Source: Coprinellus micaceus (Eukaryota; Basidiomycota; Agaricomycetes; Agaricales; Psathyrellaceae). Taken from it: a stretch of DNA of 64,000 nt. The notes under the pieces were generated by a model, which saw only the letters and a program-made list of their open reading frames with translations, was not told the origin of the DNA and did no database searches. Both the position numbers and the translations under genes were made by a program. The stretch lies in the NCBI GenBank assembly GCA_951394405.1, contig OX596342.1, positions 1,240,001-1,304,000 of the forward strand, in the 5' to 3' direction. Below are positions 12,834-24,568 of the stretch, one piece after another. Position 1 is the stretch's first letter, and every line of letters starts with the position of its first letter.

Positions 12834-15800
12834 GATGACGGAAAGGCAGGTGTCCACGTATTGGGCGGCAAGCCTCTCTTCCACAACCACCACTCCGTCT
12901 GCTCAGAATCATGTATGTCTCTTCATCGCCGTTCTGAATGTCTTTCTAACAGAGAACAGGACGTCGGTTGCTGTTCGCTCGCAGGAGATCGAGCGGGCCA
13001 GCCTCCACATCGGCATTCCCTCGTACACCTATCTTTACGGTCTTCCCTTCCTCTCCCTCTATCCCCTCTTGGCCTACGCGTACTATGTCAAGTACGATAC
13101 CTGGCTCGTCAGCGAGGAGTGGACCTTCTTGGCCTGTGTGACTTTGGGCAGTGGGCACGCGTTGAGTTTCCTCATCACCAAATGGAATTCAGGGGCACGC
13201 GCTTGGATTACAACCAAGAAGGTGCGTTTACTGCTGCCTGGCCTGGTTGTCTTGGGCTGACTTTGGGTTTGCAGGCATACGCTTTGACTGAAGCTACGCA
13301 TATTCGAATTGTACCCAAACAACACCGTGGACAGGGCGACATCGTCCCGTTCCACTTCCATGACCGCAAGGACCTCTCCTCGTACTCTTTCAACTACAAC
13401 CGAGACACCTACACCGTCTCCTCCATCTCCCCACCCACCTTTTCCCGTCTCCCATATCCGTGCAGCGACAATCCCCCCGTTGACACTTTCCTACGCCCCA
13501 TCGGCCTCACCGAGCAAAGCGCCCCAGAGCTCAAGAGCCTGTATGGCGACAACGAGTTCGACATCCCCATTCCCTCGTTCACAGAACTCTTTAGTGAACA
13601 TGCGACCGCGCCTTTCTTCGTCTTTCAGATTTTCTGCGTGGGCCTGTGGTGTTTGGACGAATATTGGTACTACAGCTTGTTCACGCTGTTCATGTTGATT
13701 ATGTTCGAGTGCACAGTCGTGTGGCAGGTGAGTAGTTTTTTGAGAATATTTCTTCGAAGCGCTTGCTGACGAAAGTGATAGCGTGTCAGGACCTTGACCG
13801 AGTTTAGGACCATGAGCGTCGCACCATACGCCATCCAGGTTTACCGGGATTCGAAGTGGAGCGAGGTTCAGAGTGACAAGCTCCTCCCCGGTGATGTCGT
13901 CTCAGTTGGTGCGTCTTCTCTTTCCACAGCTATCGACGCGCGCTTAATTCCCATGACAGCTCGGGTTGGTACCGAGACCGTCGTTCCCGCGGATATTCTT
14001 TTGGTCAACGGTGCCGTTATCGTCAACGAAGCTATGCTCTCTGGCGAGTCGACGCCTCTCCTCAAGGAGTCCATTCAGTTGCTCGAGCAGGCTGACAAAC
14101 TCGACGTTGACGGATCCAACAAGAACCAGATGCTGTTCAGCGGTACCAAGATTCTCCAGGCCACGCCTTCCGGTGTGTTCTAGGCGTTTCATAAGTCTGT
14201 CGCCTGCGTACTGACCCCCGACTCTAGCTGAAATCTCTTCGCCCATCAAGACCCCAGATGGGGGGTGCCTCGGCGTCGTCGTTCGCACCGGCTTCGGAAC
14301 TGCCCAAGGCCAGCTTGTCCGCACCATGATCTTCTCAACGGAACGCGTCTCTGCCAACAACCTCGAATCTTTCCTCTTCATCGGCTTCCTCCTCATCTTC
14401 GCCATTGCTGCTAGCTGGTACGTCTGGACGAAGGGCCTTGAGAGGGGGTTGAAGAAGTACAAACTCCTCCTGGACTGTGTCTTGATTATTACGAGCGTTG
14501 TACCACCGGAGTTGCCGATGGAGTTGAGTTTGGCGGTTAACGCGAGTTTGGTGGCTCTTAGCAAATTTGGTGAGTTTCTTGCAGGCGGGAAGAGCTCAGT
14601 TTTATTGACGAACATGTGCTCATAGCGATCTTCTGCACGGAACCATTCAGGATTCCGTTCGCCGGACGCGTCGATGTGTGTTGCTTCGATAAGACAGGAA
14701 CCATCACGGCCGAGAACCTCGAGTTGGAAGGTATTGCTGGTGTCGAGTGCGTTTCGCCTTCCCCTGCTCAGTTATTCGTTCACTAATCCCACCCAAGTCC
14801 CTCAAACCCCCGCAAGCTCGTCAACGTCAAAGAGACCTCCCGCGACACTACCCTCTGCCTCGCCGCGGCTCACGCTCTCGTCAAGTTGGACGACGACACC
14901 GTCGTTGGCGACCCGATGGAGAAGACTACCCTTAGCTCGCTGGAATGGACTGTTGGAAAAGGCGAAGCGGTTCACCCTATCAATACTACCGCCCCGCATA
15001 AGACCCTCATCACCATTAAGCGCCGGTTCCAGTTCTCGTCTGCGCTCAAGAGGATGAGCACCCTTGCAAGTTTGCCTGGAGGAAAGGTCATTGCCAGTGT
15101 GAAGGGTGCCCCGGAAACGATTAGGGGTATGCTGTCGCATGTTCCTGAGGGGTACGATGATACGTACAAGTGGTTCACGAGGAATGGGAGTCGGGTTCTG
15201 GCGTTGGGCATTAGGGAAATGGTGCCTATGACCAACGATAAGGTGTGTGTTAGGGATGATTTTGGGAAGGGCATTGTTGGCTAATGTATGTGTAGATCAA
15301 TAAGCTGCATAGGACAGAGGTCGAGAGCCAGCTGAAGTTCGCTGGATTCCTCGTGTTCCATTGTCCGTTGAAGGGGGATGCGGTTCAGGTTTTGAAGATG
15401 CTGGCGGATGCTTCTCATCGGGTATGCCGTTCGCTTTCATGATGGTTTGGGATTCGGGCTGACGTGTCGCCCCTCTAGTGCATTATGATCACTGGTGACA
15501 ACCCCTTGACTGCTATCCACGTCGCCCGCGACGTCGAAATCATTGACCGCGAGGCTCTCATCTTGGACCTCGCCGAGCAGCCGAAGCATGATGCCGGTAC
15601 GTGCTCCTACCCCACCCCACTGCAGGCTTGCATAGACTAACGAAACTTGTAGACCTCGTTTGGCGAACGGTCGACGAACGCAAGATCATCCCTGTCAACC
15701 CTGACGAACCGTTGGACGCCTCCCTGTTTGAAGAGTACGACATTTGCATCACCGGCCCTGCCATGAAGGCTTTCGAGCACAAGCCCTCATGGCCCCTCCT

Positions 15801-17386
15801 CGTCCAAAACACCTGGGTTTACGCCCGCGTCTCGCCCTCCCAAAAAGAGTATATCCTCACCACTCTCAAGACTCTCGGCTTCATCACCCTCATGGCTGGT
15901 GATGGTACCAATGATGTCGGTGCCCTCAAGCAGGCGCACATCGGTGTCGCGCTACTCGATGGGACGGAGGAGGATCTAAAGAAGATTGCTGATAGGCAGA
16001 GGATGGAGAGGATCAAGAAGGTGTATGAGCAGCAGTTGGCGATTAGTGCGAGGTTCAACCAGCCCCCGCCGCCTGTTCCCCCGGCTATTGCCCACCTTCT
16101 CCCTGAAGCAGTTGAGGCACAACAGAAGGCGGCGACTGAGCAGCAGACTGCTAGGCAGAAGAACCCGATGGAGAAGGTGGGTTCAGTTCTTGAATGTGGC
16201 ATGCCCTTTTACTCATGGATCGCATATAGTTTGATCTCCAGGCGATTACGGAGAAGCTCGCGGATATGGATGGTGATGAGGACGTCCCTAAGATTAAGCT
16301 TGGAGACGCCTCTTGCGCCGCTCCCTTTACCTCGAAGCTCGGTCATGTCGCAGCCAGTATGTCATTCGTTGGGCGTTGCGTCTGTTCCTCTCATGCTAAT
16401 CGTCCTTTGCCTGCAGTCTCGCACATCATCCGTCAAGGTCGCTGCACTCTCGTCGCCACCATTCAGATGTACAAGATTCTTGCTTTGAACTGCTTGATCA
16501 CGGCGTACTCCCTCAGTGTGCAGTACCTCGATGGTATCAAGTTCGGCGACTACCAAGTGACGGTCAGCGGTATGCTCATGTCAGTCTGCTTCCTCTGCAT
16601 TTCCCGAGCGAAGGTGCGTTTACATTTTTTATGCTTGCTGCCGCTGACTAACCCGCCCTGATCACAGCCCGTCGAGAAATTGTCCAGGGAACGACCGCTC
16701 GGAAATATCTTCAATCTCTATGTCCTGCTCTCCGTTCTCCTCCAGTTTGCACTCCACATCGTCACTCTTGTGTATATCACCAACCTCTCGCACTTCTTCG
16801 AGCCCGTTCAAGGAGAAATCGATCTCGATGCCAAGTTCTCCCCGAGCTTGCTCAACACGGCGATTTACCTTCTCGGCCTTTCGCAGCAGGTGTCAACGTT
16901 TGCAATCAACTTCCAGGTGCGTTCGGGGTCTCTCATTTTCAACACAGACAGCTGATATTATACGGCTTGGCAGGGCCGTCCTTTCCGTGAGGGTATTCGA
17001 GAAAACTCGGCACTCTGGTACGGGCTTGTTGGTGCAAGTACGGTTGCTGTTTCGGGCGCCACCGACCTCATTCCTGAGCTTAACCGGTGGCTCCAGATTG
17101 TTGAGATGACTGATTATGTATGTCTCATCCCCTTTTCCCGAACCCCTTTTCTTGCAGTGGCTGATGTCCCTGCCAGTTCAAGATCCGGCTCACCCTTGCC
17201 ATGGCTGTTGACTTTGTAGGATGCTGGGCAGTTGAGAAGGTGTGCAAGGCTCTCTTTGCAGAGTTGCAGCCCAAGCCCATGATCACACGAGGCCGTGAAA
17301 GGAGAGAGGCCAGGAGGAGGTTGGAGGAGGCCAAGGAGGAGGCTGAGAAAGCTGCAGCGGTTATTGCTAATGGCAAAGTAGAGTAG
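12834..17386 (+). CDS. spf1: P5A-type ATPase, ER transmembrane-helix dislocase (Spf1/ATP13A1 type)
   Basis: This is a P-type ATPase of the ER membrane that removes mistargeted tail-anchored and mitochondrial helices. The N-terminal domain has the P5A membrane start ([21 protein letters not shown]). An actuator domain contains LSGES (about 14,037-14,051). Next comes the P5-specific motif [10 protein letters not shown] (about 14,500). The phosphorylation site DKTGT is at 14688-14702, the nucleotide-binding loop has KGAPE (about 15,105), and the hinge [14 protein letters not shown] is at about 15,892-15,930. The C-terminal membrane spans follow, and the protein ends with an Arg/Glu-rich cytosolic tail ([19 protein letters not shown]). 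All key residues are present. About ten short introns are needed. The stop TAG is at 17384-17386. The ATG at 12834 ([10 protein letters not shown]) is the nearest in-frame start, but the first 40 residues are poorly conserved and the start may differ. Confidence 0.92.
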
Positions 17387-17775
17387 AGTATTAGAAAGAT
17401 TAATACTTGTCCTGTGTGTTGATATAATATTCTTGGCCTGCCCTTCACCCTCCTTGGGATTGGAAGCAGAGACAACCAGTGTCAGATATTTGATTGACTT
17501 AAAAGGCACAGCATTTTCGAGAGGGTGGAGGAGAGTGAACAAGGGCAAAGAAGGTCAGACAGAGTCAGCATGGTGCCTGAATGCCTCTGAACCATGCTTG
17601 TGGGCCACAGGTGCTGAAGCACAAATGTCTTGTCTCTGGAAGGACAAGAGGGTTTGTGAGGATAAATGTGCATGTCCAAGGCCCTGCAGCAGCATTCTGC
17701 TGCCTCCTTGCTTGCCCACAATCCCCCACTTGTGACCTCGGTTGTGTGAATTTTCAGTCTCTGTTTTCTTACATT
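17387..17775. other. Intergenic, no gene seen
   Basis: This is the boundary between the gene-dense block and the transposon block. I see no coding frame with recognisable similarity. The first part presumably holds the 3' untranslated region of the P5A ATPase gene. Confidence 0.4.
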
Positions 17776-17780
17776 GCTGT

Positions 17781-18977
17781 TGTTGTGAAGGCAGAGAAGA
17801 GCAGCAGAGGTGAGTGGAGGGATGGAGCAAGCAGAACGATCAGATCAGATAATGAGTAAGGTGGTGTTACGACCTCAATGAGGGAGTTTGTGTTGTCCAT
17901 CACTGGTCGGCTTCTTAGTTGTACTATCCCCCTATTCCTAATAGCTTCTGGGATGTCATGCAGGCAGTCACACATCTATTGGACAATAGCACATTGCACT
18001 AGTATTGGACTTTACACATTCTTCTACAACACATCAGGGGTCCACAGATACTCTCAGATGCTTACTAGTTAGGCAATCGTCTAGTCAAGTCTGGCTTACA
18101 GATGCTTCCTAGTTGGGTGATCTTCTAGGCAAGTCTGGCGACATCACACAGCGGGTTCACTACTAGACAATAGTGGAGTGTGAAAGGTTCTAAGCAGTGT
18201 TTGCTGTTTCAGTAGTTGTTCGTGGTGCGAAGGGAGTCTTGTGGAGTTGCAGAAGTCTTGCAGGAGCTTATTGAGTGGGAGAGCGGAGTGGTGGAGTGGG
18301 CGAAAGGGGACTAAGATTAAAGTATAACAAGCTAAGTTACATTGGGCGTACTATGGGGTCTTCATACTACTTTAGTGTGAGTCATGGGGTAACTGCGTAT
18401 GATGATATAATGAGGTCATAATGGAGCGAGTGGAGTAAATAGTGGGGTGAGTGGAGTATTAGTGGAGTGCATACTGCACATAAGTCAAAATAGCTGCAGG
18501 GTAGCTGCAGAGTCATAATCACTATGAGTCATAAAAAGAGAAAAAGAGAAGAAAAAAGAATATGGTGGTCGTGCATAGGTAGGAGGGGAGGTGTGAAGTG
18601 AAGCATAACAGCTGGTGAATTGACAAGGAGGTCAGAATGCTGATACAAGCCCAAGTACCTAAGCTTATATACTGTAGAGAACAATAAGTGAACAGAAATG
18701 GCAGTGCTGTGAAGGCAATGTAACTAGGAATGGAACAATAAGCAAGGCAGTAATGAGGCAACGCAAGAAGTAGGAGGCAATACAGAATGGCAGTGTAAGG
18801 CAGTGTGTAGAATGGAAGAGTGATAGAAGAGCAATGGAAGTGGAACAAAGGATGGGCGGCAGTGTGGAAGGGAACAATGGGGAGGGCTGATGGGAGGTAA
18901 GATGTCAGAGATAAGGTATAGTGATAACAATAAGATAAAGGAAAAAGATAAGATGAGATCATATGAAGTTCATGACA
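17781..18977. repeat. Solo LTR, family 1, copy 1 (interrupted by another LTR)
   Basis: The unit starts TGTTGTGAAGGCAGAG and ends AGTTCATGACA, so it has the TG..CA ends of an LTR. It is flanked by a perfect 5-bp duplication GCTGT (17776-17780 and 18978-18982). Without the nested insert (17865-18610 plus its target repeat) it is about 446 bp. A second copy lies at 30015-30527, sharing both the start pattern (TGTYRTGAADGCAGA) and the end. No internal retrotransposon sequence is attached, so this is a solo LTR left by recombination. The parent element class is not visible. Confidence 0.75.
17865..18610. repeat. Solo LTR, family 2, nested in family 1
   Basis: This 746-bp unit has ends TGTTACGACC..AAGCATAACA (inverted TGTTA/TAACA). 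It is flanked by GGTGG (17860-17864) and GCTGG (18611-18615), a 5-bp duplication with one mismatch. The uninterrupted family-1 copy at 30.1 kb shows the empty site: deleting this unit and one flank restores the same order there (GAGTAAGGTG followed by TGAATTGAC). The TGTTACGAC start is common among fungal gypsy LTRs, but the class is inference. Confidence 0.72.
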
Positions 18978-18982
18978 GCTGT

Positions 18983-19726
18983 GCTTGATTTATGGCCAAT
19001 GATGGAATCCCTGTTCCTCCCAGCCAGGGGGCTGCCAGTGGAGAAACCTGAGACACTGACTGTCAGAGGAGGGTATCCATCTGGTGGCACCCTCCAGCCC
19101 TGAATACACTCATATCTCCAGGAGGCATTCCCATATTGAGTGTGCCTGGCCTGCAGACTTCAACCAAACATTCCATTCAAATCAGCAATGAGCCCAAGTT
19201 GTGCTGCCTGTGCCACACAGCTTGCATGCCCACACAACTAGCATGCTGCTATTATGACCTGTGTCTCACCCCAGGGTGGTTGAGTCTGTTAACCCTATTC
19301 CCACAGCAGATGAGGCCTGTGCCTGCCCAATTTAGTAAATTTGAGGACTTTTAAGTCTTGGGTACTTGTACACAGCACCTGAGTGCCAAGCTTTGGCTTG
19401 ATACTGGAAAATGTGGAGAATTGATGAAAGAAGGAAAAGGAAAAATAATTCCAAAAAGGGAAAGAGGAAGGAGGGAGGAGGAGGAGGGGGAAGGTTAGTT
19501 TGGCCCACCATTGCATGTCTCTCAGGCTCAGCATGTGATTGTGACTATGAAAAGGGGTGCCCTTGCCAAATTTATCAATTTCACAATCTTTTCTCTTAGG
19601 GTTCCCAATGTGGTGGATCAACCATGTGCCGCTGTCAAGGATTCCACTCTGTTTGGAATTTCAGCAGATTATTGCCTATTGGGGAACTGGATACCTACTT
19701 AGAGCTGTGGCCTGCTTCAATGTGAG
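18983..19726. other. No gene recognised
   Basis: This stretch of about 740 bp has no coding frame that I recognise. It contains a purine-rich run near 19,420-19,500. It may be older transposon debris. Confidence 0.35.
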
Positions 19727-19734
19727 TCTCATAC

Positions 19735-19826
19735 ATCTCAGTCACTATGGAACGACCCCCTTAAGGCCCCATTGGAACACTAAATTAATAGGCCTTCAAG
19801 GGGGTCGTTCCATAGTGACTGAGATG
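19735..19826. mobile_element. 92-bp hairpin MITE
   Basis: This is a near-perfect inverted repeat. The left arm begins CATCTCAGTCACTATGG (19734 on) and the right arm ends with its complement at 19826. The arms are about 35 bp each, with a single-base gap, around a loop of about 20 bp. The flanking repeat TCTCATAC occurs at 19727-19734 and again at 19827-19834, so the duplication is 7-9 bp depending on where the ends are drawn. That fits a hAT or Mutator-type transposase acting in trans. There is no coding capacity. Confidence 0.75.
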
Positions 19827-19834
19827 TCTCATAC

Positions 19835-20257
19835 AATGTCACCTTCCCAGAGTGCAAAGAGATGAAATAATAAATTTGATTTGACATGGCGCACCAACTA
19901 AAACCTAGTTTACAGTAGATATTCCAGTGGGTGGGTGCTTGCATTGTCCTCAGCACTCTAAGCTCAGGACAGCAAGCCAGCTGGTAGGCCAGTGATGGCT
20001 GTGCTGGAGATGGCGCTCAGGCACGCGACCAGCCACAGCGTGACAAACAAAAAACAAACAAACATCAACTATGAAGGTCCAGGATGTCGTACATAAGGCC
20101 CACATTTGAACTTTTAACTCCCTGGGTGAGAGTCTGAATGTTTAACTTGAAGGTGTGATTGCACACCAGGTTGTCCAAGCAGCACACATTCCGGTCACTG
20201 TGACGGTGCAGGTGAAGTGCGTATCGAGTTGCTACAATGTTAATCATGCTGTATGCA
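19835..20257. other. No gene recognised
   Basis: These 420 bp lie between the MITE and the hAT element. They have no supported coding frame. A short A/C-rich run with repeated AAACA lies near 20,045-20,065. Confidence 0.35.
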
Positions 20258-20497
20258 TAGTGTTCACCAAGGATGGCACTAACCGTGCAGATTCACAGAT
20301 GATATCCTTGGGGAATCAGATGCGGTTAGCATCTCGGCCATCCGTCCAGCCATCCTTGGCTGCCTGCGGTTTGCTGAGAATGTTTACATCTGCACAGCTG
20401 TAAAAATAAGGTTTTGTGCACTCAGGTGCACAGGGTGCTCTTGAAATATTTTCAAGGACAGAACCAAGATATCCATAGCCCATTCTTACTGTCCTCA

Positions 20498-23400
20498 ATG
20501 TCTACATCCCTGGAAGATCTGCCAACGACCACCAGTTGTGGCAGTCGCATTATCAAGGCCACCAAAAGAAAGCTCCAGGCTCCGATCAACATGTTTATCA
20601 AGATTGTGAAGAAGCCCCGTGCAGCCTGGATCAAAGATGCATCTGAAATGCCAATGACAAGTCCAACTCAGCCTGTTCCCACCTCTTCCTCTGCTCCCAC
20701 TGCCTCTACGACCACCACCACCCCATCAACTCAGCCTGTTCCCACCTCTTCCTCTGCTCCCACTGCCTCTACGACCACCACCGCCCCATCAACTCGCCGT
20801 GGTTGCTACTGCAGAGCCATCATTGTCAAGAATAGTGATGATGAGTCCTCGAATGGGGATGTCCTCCCACCAGACATGAATGTTCTCATGGAGGATGTTC
20901 AGCCTGCCACATTCACCAAGTCGGCAGGAGAAAGCAAGGTGCCCAGCATCATCTCGATTGATGATGACAAGGAGACGGATGAAGGTATGTTCACAAAGGC
21001 TGAGTTCCCCAAACTCAAATCTAATCCTATTCACAGAATGATACAAGTGCAAGTGGAATGCGCCTGTGTACGCATTCTTCAAGCCCGACTGGGACTTCTG
21101 TAGAGAATCGCGTAGTGAGGATAAACACAATGTCGATTCAAGGTAGGTAGGGCTATGTTATATACATAATAATATCCCTAAGTTTATCCTGAGAAGCAAG
21201 CGAAAACAAGCAAGGAGAAATAGTGAGTAAAACATCGGAAATAAGAACTCTGAGAAGACAATAAAACTACGGAGAAACGAGACATAAACGACGGGGAAAC
21301 GGCAACATTCGACCACGGTACGAGCGGGAAGATTTGCGTATGTTTGGATCAGACGCCGAAGCGCCGACCATCAACGCCAAATCCCAACAACTTCAAGCTG
21401 GTTGATGGTTGGGCTTGCATCACCTTTCACTGCACTGCCGATATCTGCAAGACACCACATTCATTTGTCCGCCGGTACCTCGACAAGGCTTGCATTGACA
21501 CTTTGACCAGCAACATGCAAGTTCACGCTGGGCGCCGCTTTGGGGAAGAGGCTCTTGCTGCTGCTGACAAAGCAAAGGATGCAGACAAGGTCCAGAGGAC
21601 TGCTCATGTCAATGACGGTGTACTTTCAAGCCAGTCAATCACCATTGCATTCACTCAGAAGGGGAAGGGAAAGGTCACATATTCAACCAGGCCTCATACA
21701 GAGGCAGAAGCTTGGTACATTCATGTTTATTTTTGGTATTGTTCTCTCAATTTGACACCTCACTGTGCTGAGACCGTTCAGTGGGTCGTTGAAAGTCAGC
21801 GCACAATCGGCATCGTCAAGGATAGGGGCTACAACAGCCTCATGAAGACTGGCTGCCTGCAGCACTACATCCCTTCCCCAACCACAGTTTCATGAGATAT
21901 CAAACTCGTGTTCAGCTGCTGTTGTAGCCAGGTTGCTTGCATTCTTCAGGTTTGTTGTATTCTTCTTTTGTTATCACCTTTTCAAACTAACATAATTCTA
22001 CTCTAGAATCACCCTGGGTCTTTGCACTTCTCAACTGACTGTTGGACCAGCCCAAACCACTGTGCTTACGCCATGTTCATCGTCCACCTTGAGCAAGATG
22101 GACATCCGTACAGTCTTCTACTAGATGTCATTGAGCTACCCTGTTCTCACACCAGCTTTAACCTGGCAATTGAGTTTGCAAGACTGCTCAGCGAGTTTGG
22201 TATCATCGACAATGTGCGCTCGCAAATGCCTGTTCTTGTCGGCTAGTCTAATGTTGAGGCCAGATTCTAAGTGTGACTTGCAACAATACCACAAATAACA
22301 ACATCATGGTTCATGAGCTTGAGAAGATCATTGAAGTGTTCGCTGGGGAAGCAAGCATGACATGCTGCTTCCTCCACATCATCAACCTCATGGCTCGAAC
22401 CACCATCCACCTCTTTGATGCCCCAAAGAAGAAGTAGGGCTCCACGAGCAATGATGACAACAATAGCACCAACACCACTCTCAACAAAGCTTGCCAGGAG
22501 CTCAAACAGCTTGCTGAGGACCTCGAGCTTGAAGATGCGGAAGCCCAAGCCCAGTATGCACAAGACCAGGCTGGGCTCGATGAAGATGAGTACAACCAGG
22601 ATGACTTGGAGAATAGTATGGAGGGGTGGGTCAATGAGTGGGAGACCTTGACTGATGCCGAATGAAAGGAACTCGATGAGGGCATCCTTCCCATTCGCCT
22701 TGCAATTGTCAAGGTGTGTATTCTTTCTGTCTTCCTTTGGTACCTCTCACTGACAAGACTTATAGCTACATCACTTTGCCTACACAGTCCTTCACTCTTC
22801 AACCATTCTCCTCCCCTTTGGTTTGAGACTCTTTGATTTCTTAAGCTTGTTGAGCACATGATGCCATGTGATGTTTCTACTTGCTGGAACTCAACCTACA
22901 ACATGCTTAAGTTCGCCCTTGAATACTGCCTTGCCATCGACAAGATGGCACAGGAGAAGCAGCTTCAGGCGTATAAGCTTGATGTGGAGGAGTGGAAAAC
23001 TGTCTCAGAACTCTGTGAGATACTCAAGGTACGTCCATTCAACATACATTTGACGTGGCTGCTTCTTGGTGCTGTTTTGGGGACATGGGCGCTGTTTTGG
23101 GCGGTCATGGGCGGTCGCCACTCACTTACGTTTGACACTGCTGAACCCAACCCTCGTTTGATAGGTCTACAAGCATGCTACACTCTTCTTCTTGTGCAGT
23201 ACCCCTTCTCTCCCCATGGTAATCCCTGTGATGGACCACATCAACAACATCCTCACCAATCAGTCCCTCAACAACACCACCTTCTCACCTGCCATTCGCA
23301 CCACTTGCACACTCTCTAAGAAGACCCTCAACCATTATTACAACAAGACCAATCAATCCGAGAACTACTGCATTGCCATGGGTGCACCTTTCCCTCTATT

Positions 23401-24132
23401 GCCGCATTCTCATTCCCCCTTCCTTAACAAAGTACTCCAGTTCTTCACCCTGCATATAAACTGGAGTACTTTCATGCTCATGGTTGGGAGGAGGACTGGA
23501 TTGAGACGGCTGAGTCAATGGTAAGGGAGGAGTTTGCCCATTCATATGTGACTATGGAGGTTGGGGATGACCATAAGAATGTGCTCGCTTTGATGGACAC
23601 ATCCTCGTTGTCTAAAAGGGTGCGTCATTGCTGTTGTTACTCCTTTCTATACTCAGACCACTTTGAGCAGGACACATGCAACAAGCCCAACATCTTTAAC
23701 TCTCTCCCTGCCCTTCATACCACCTCTCGCCCTGCCATTCAAGATGAAATCGATCATTATCTAGCAGCCCCCATTGACAGCACCGTCAAACTCAGTTCCC
23801 TCAGCTCTTGTGCATGGTGCTCAATTATCTATCTATACCTGGTATGTACTTGTTCCTAGCTTTCTTTTTGATTGATATATTTACCGGTTGTGTTAGCTAC
23901 CTCTGTGGAGGTTGAGAGGTGCTTCAGTCATGGTCATATTATTGTCTCACACCTGCATAACTGGCTCACTGGCCAGACAACACATGCACTGCTCTGTCTT
24001 CACTACTGGAGCCTTGCTGGGTTGGTGAAGGATGCCGACATGTTGAAGGTTACTCGCAGTAACCCTGCTCTCCAGGGTGATGAGAATGTTGAGCTCGAGG
24101 ATGGTTGGGACACCTTGCAAGACTTAGAGTAG
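20498..24132 (+). pseudogene. hAT-family transposase, degenerate
   Basis: This once encoded a hAT transposase of the kind abundant in agaricomycetes. Recognisable pieces, in order: a low-complexity N-terminus; YAFFKPDWDFC (about 21,070); a zinc-finger-like FHCTADICKTPHSFVRRYLD (about 21,427); SLMKTGCLQHYIPSPTTVS (about 21,840); the catalytic-core start TDCWTSPNHCAY (about 22,025); DVSTCWNSTYNML (about 22,868); and the C-terminal dimerisation region ATSVEVERCFSHGHI (about 23,900), with the stop at 24130-24132. In-frame stops occur near 22,436 and 22,663, and several blocks need frame changes, so no full protein can be made. Some of the interruptions may be real introns. Confidence 0.75.
20666..20791 (+). 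repeat. 63-bp tandem repeat, two copies, inside the transposase N-terminus
   Basis: Two adjacent 63-bp units (20666-20728 and 20729-20791) encode TQPVPTSSSAPTASTTTT plus three residues each. They differ at one position near the end. The unit is a multiple of three, so the frame is kept. Confidence 0.85.
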
Positions 24133-24568
24133 AATCATTATATTATCTATTGTCCATTCAATCTCTGAGACAGACTTTTGTGCACATCTTGAGCCCTATC
24201 CGTGGATTCATCCTCAATCCGCCTATCCTTGTGGTAATAGGGGCTAACCTTGTGCTAACCCCATCCTCCTGCCGGATTGAGAAACCTTTGCAGATCAGAT
24301 ACGGTTAGCACCTGGCCCATCTGGGGATCATCCTTGGTGAACACTAATCATGCATTAGGGGACTGACTGTGGCTTTTAACAGAGAATTTTCAAGCTGAAA
24401 GAACTGTGTGCACAGGGCATAACACTCTGAACCACATTGGACATAGATCAATTGAGTGACAGCATGGCCCATGATTGATGGCCCAGCTGAGCCCAATTGA
24501 GCCATTCTCTGTGACCCTGAGGCCATGAGTCAATTGAGCTCAGGGTCAAATACAGGGAGCTGGTGGCC

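Larger units (their letters stand above)
20258..24346 (+). mobile_element. Complete but inactive hAT DNA transposon (4.09 kb)
   Basis: Terminal inverted repeats of 18 bp, TAGTGTTCACCAAGGATG, start at 20258 and occur as the complement ending at 24346. The TAGNG start is typical of hAT. Further subterminal copies of a GCTAACCG/CGGTTAGC motif sit inside both ends (near 20,278, 20,321, 24,243, 24,302). The flanks are TGTATGCA and ATCATGCA, an 8-bp site that still matches at 5 of 8 positions, so the target duplication has decayed. The element encloses a degenerate hAT transposase gene (20498-24132). Confidence 0.78.

Noticed and set aside
18522..18962. Minus-strand open frames of about 70-146 codons with hydrophobic Ser/Leu/Tyr-rich products
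   Set aside because: They lie inside the solo LTR and recur at 30.1-30.5 kb with frame differences. They are by-products of the LTR's composition, not genes.
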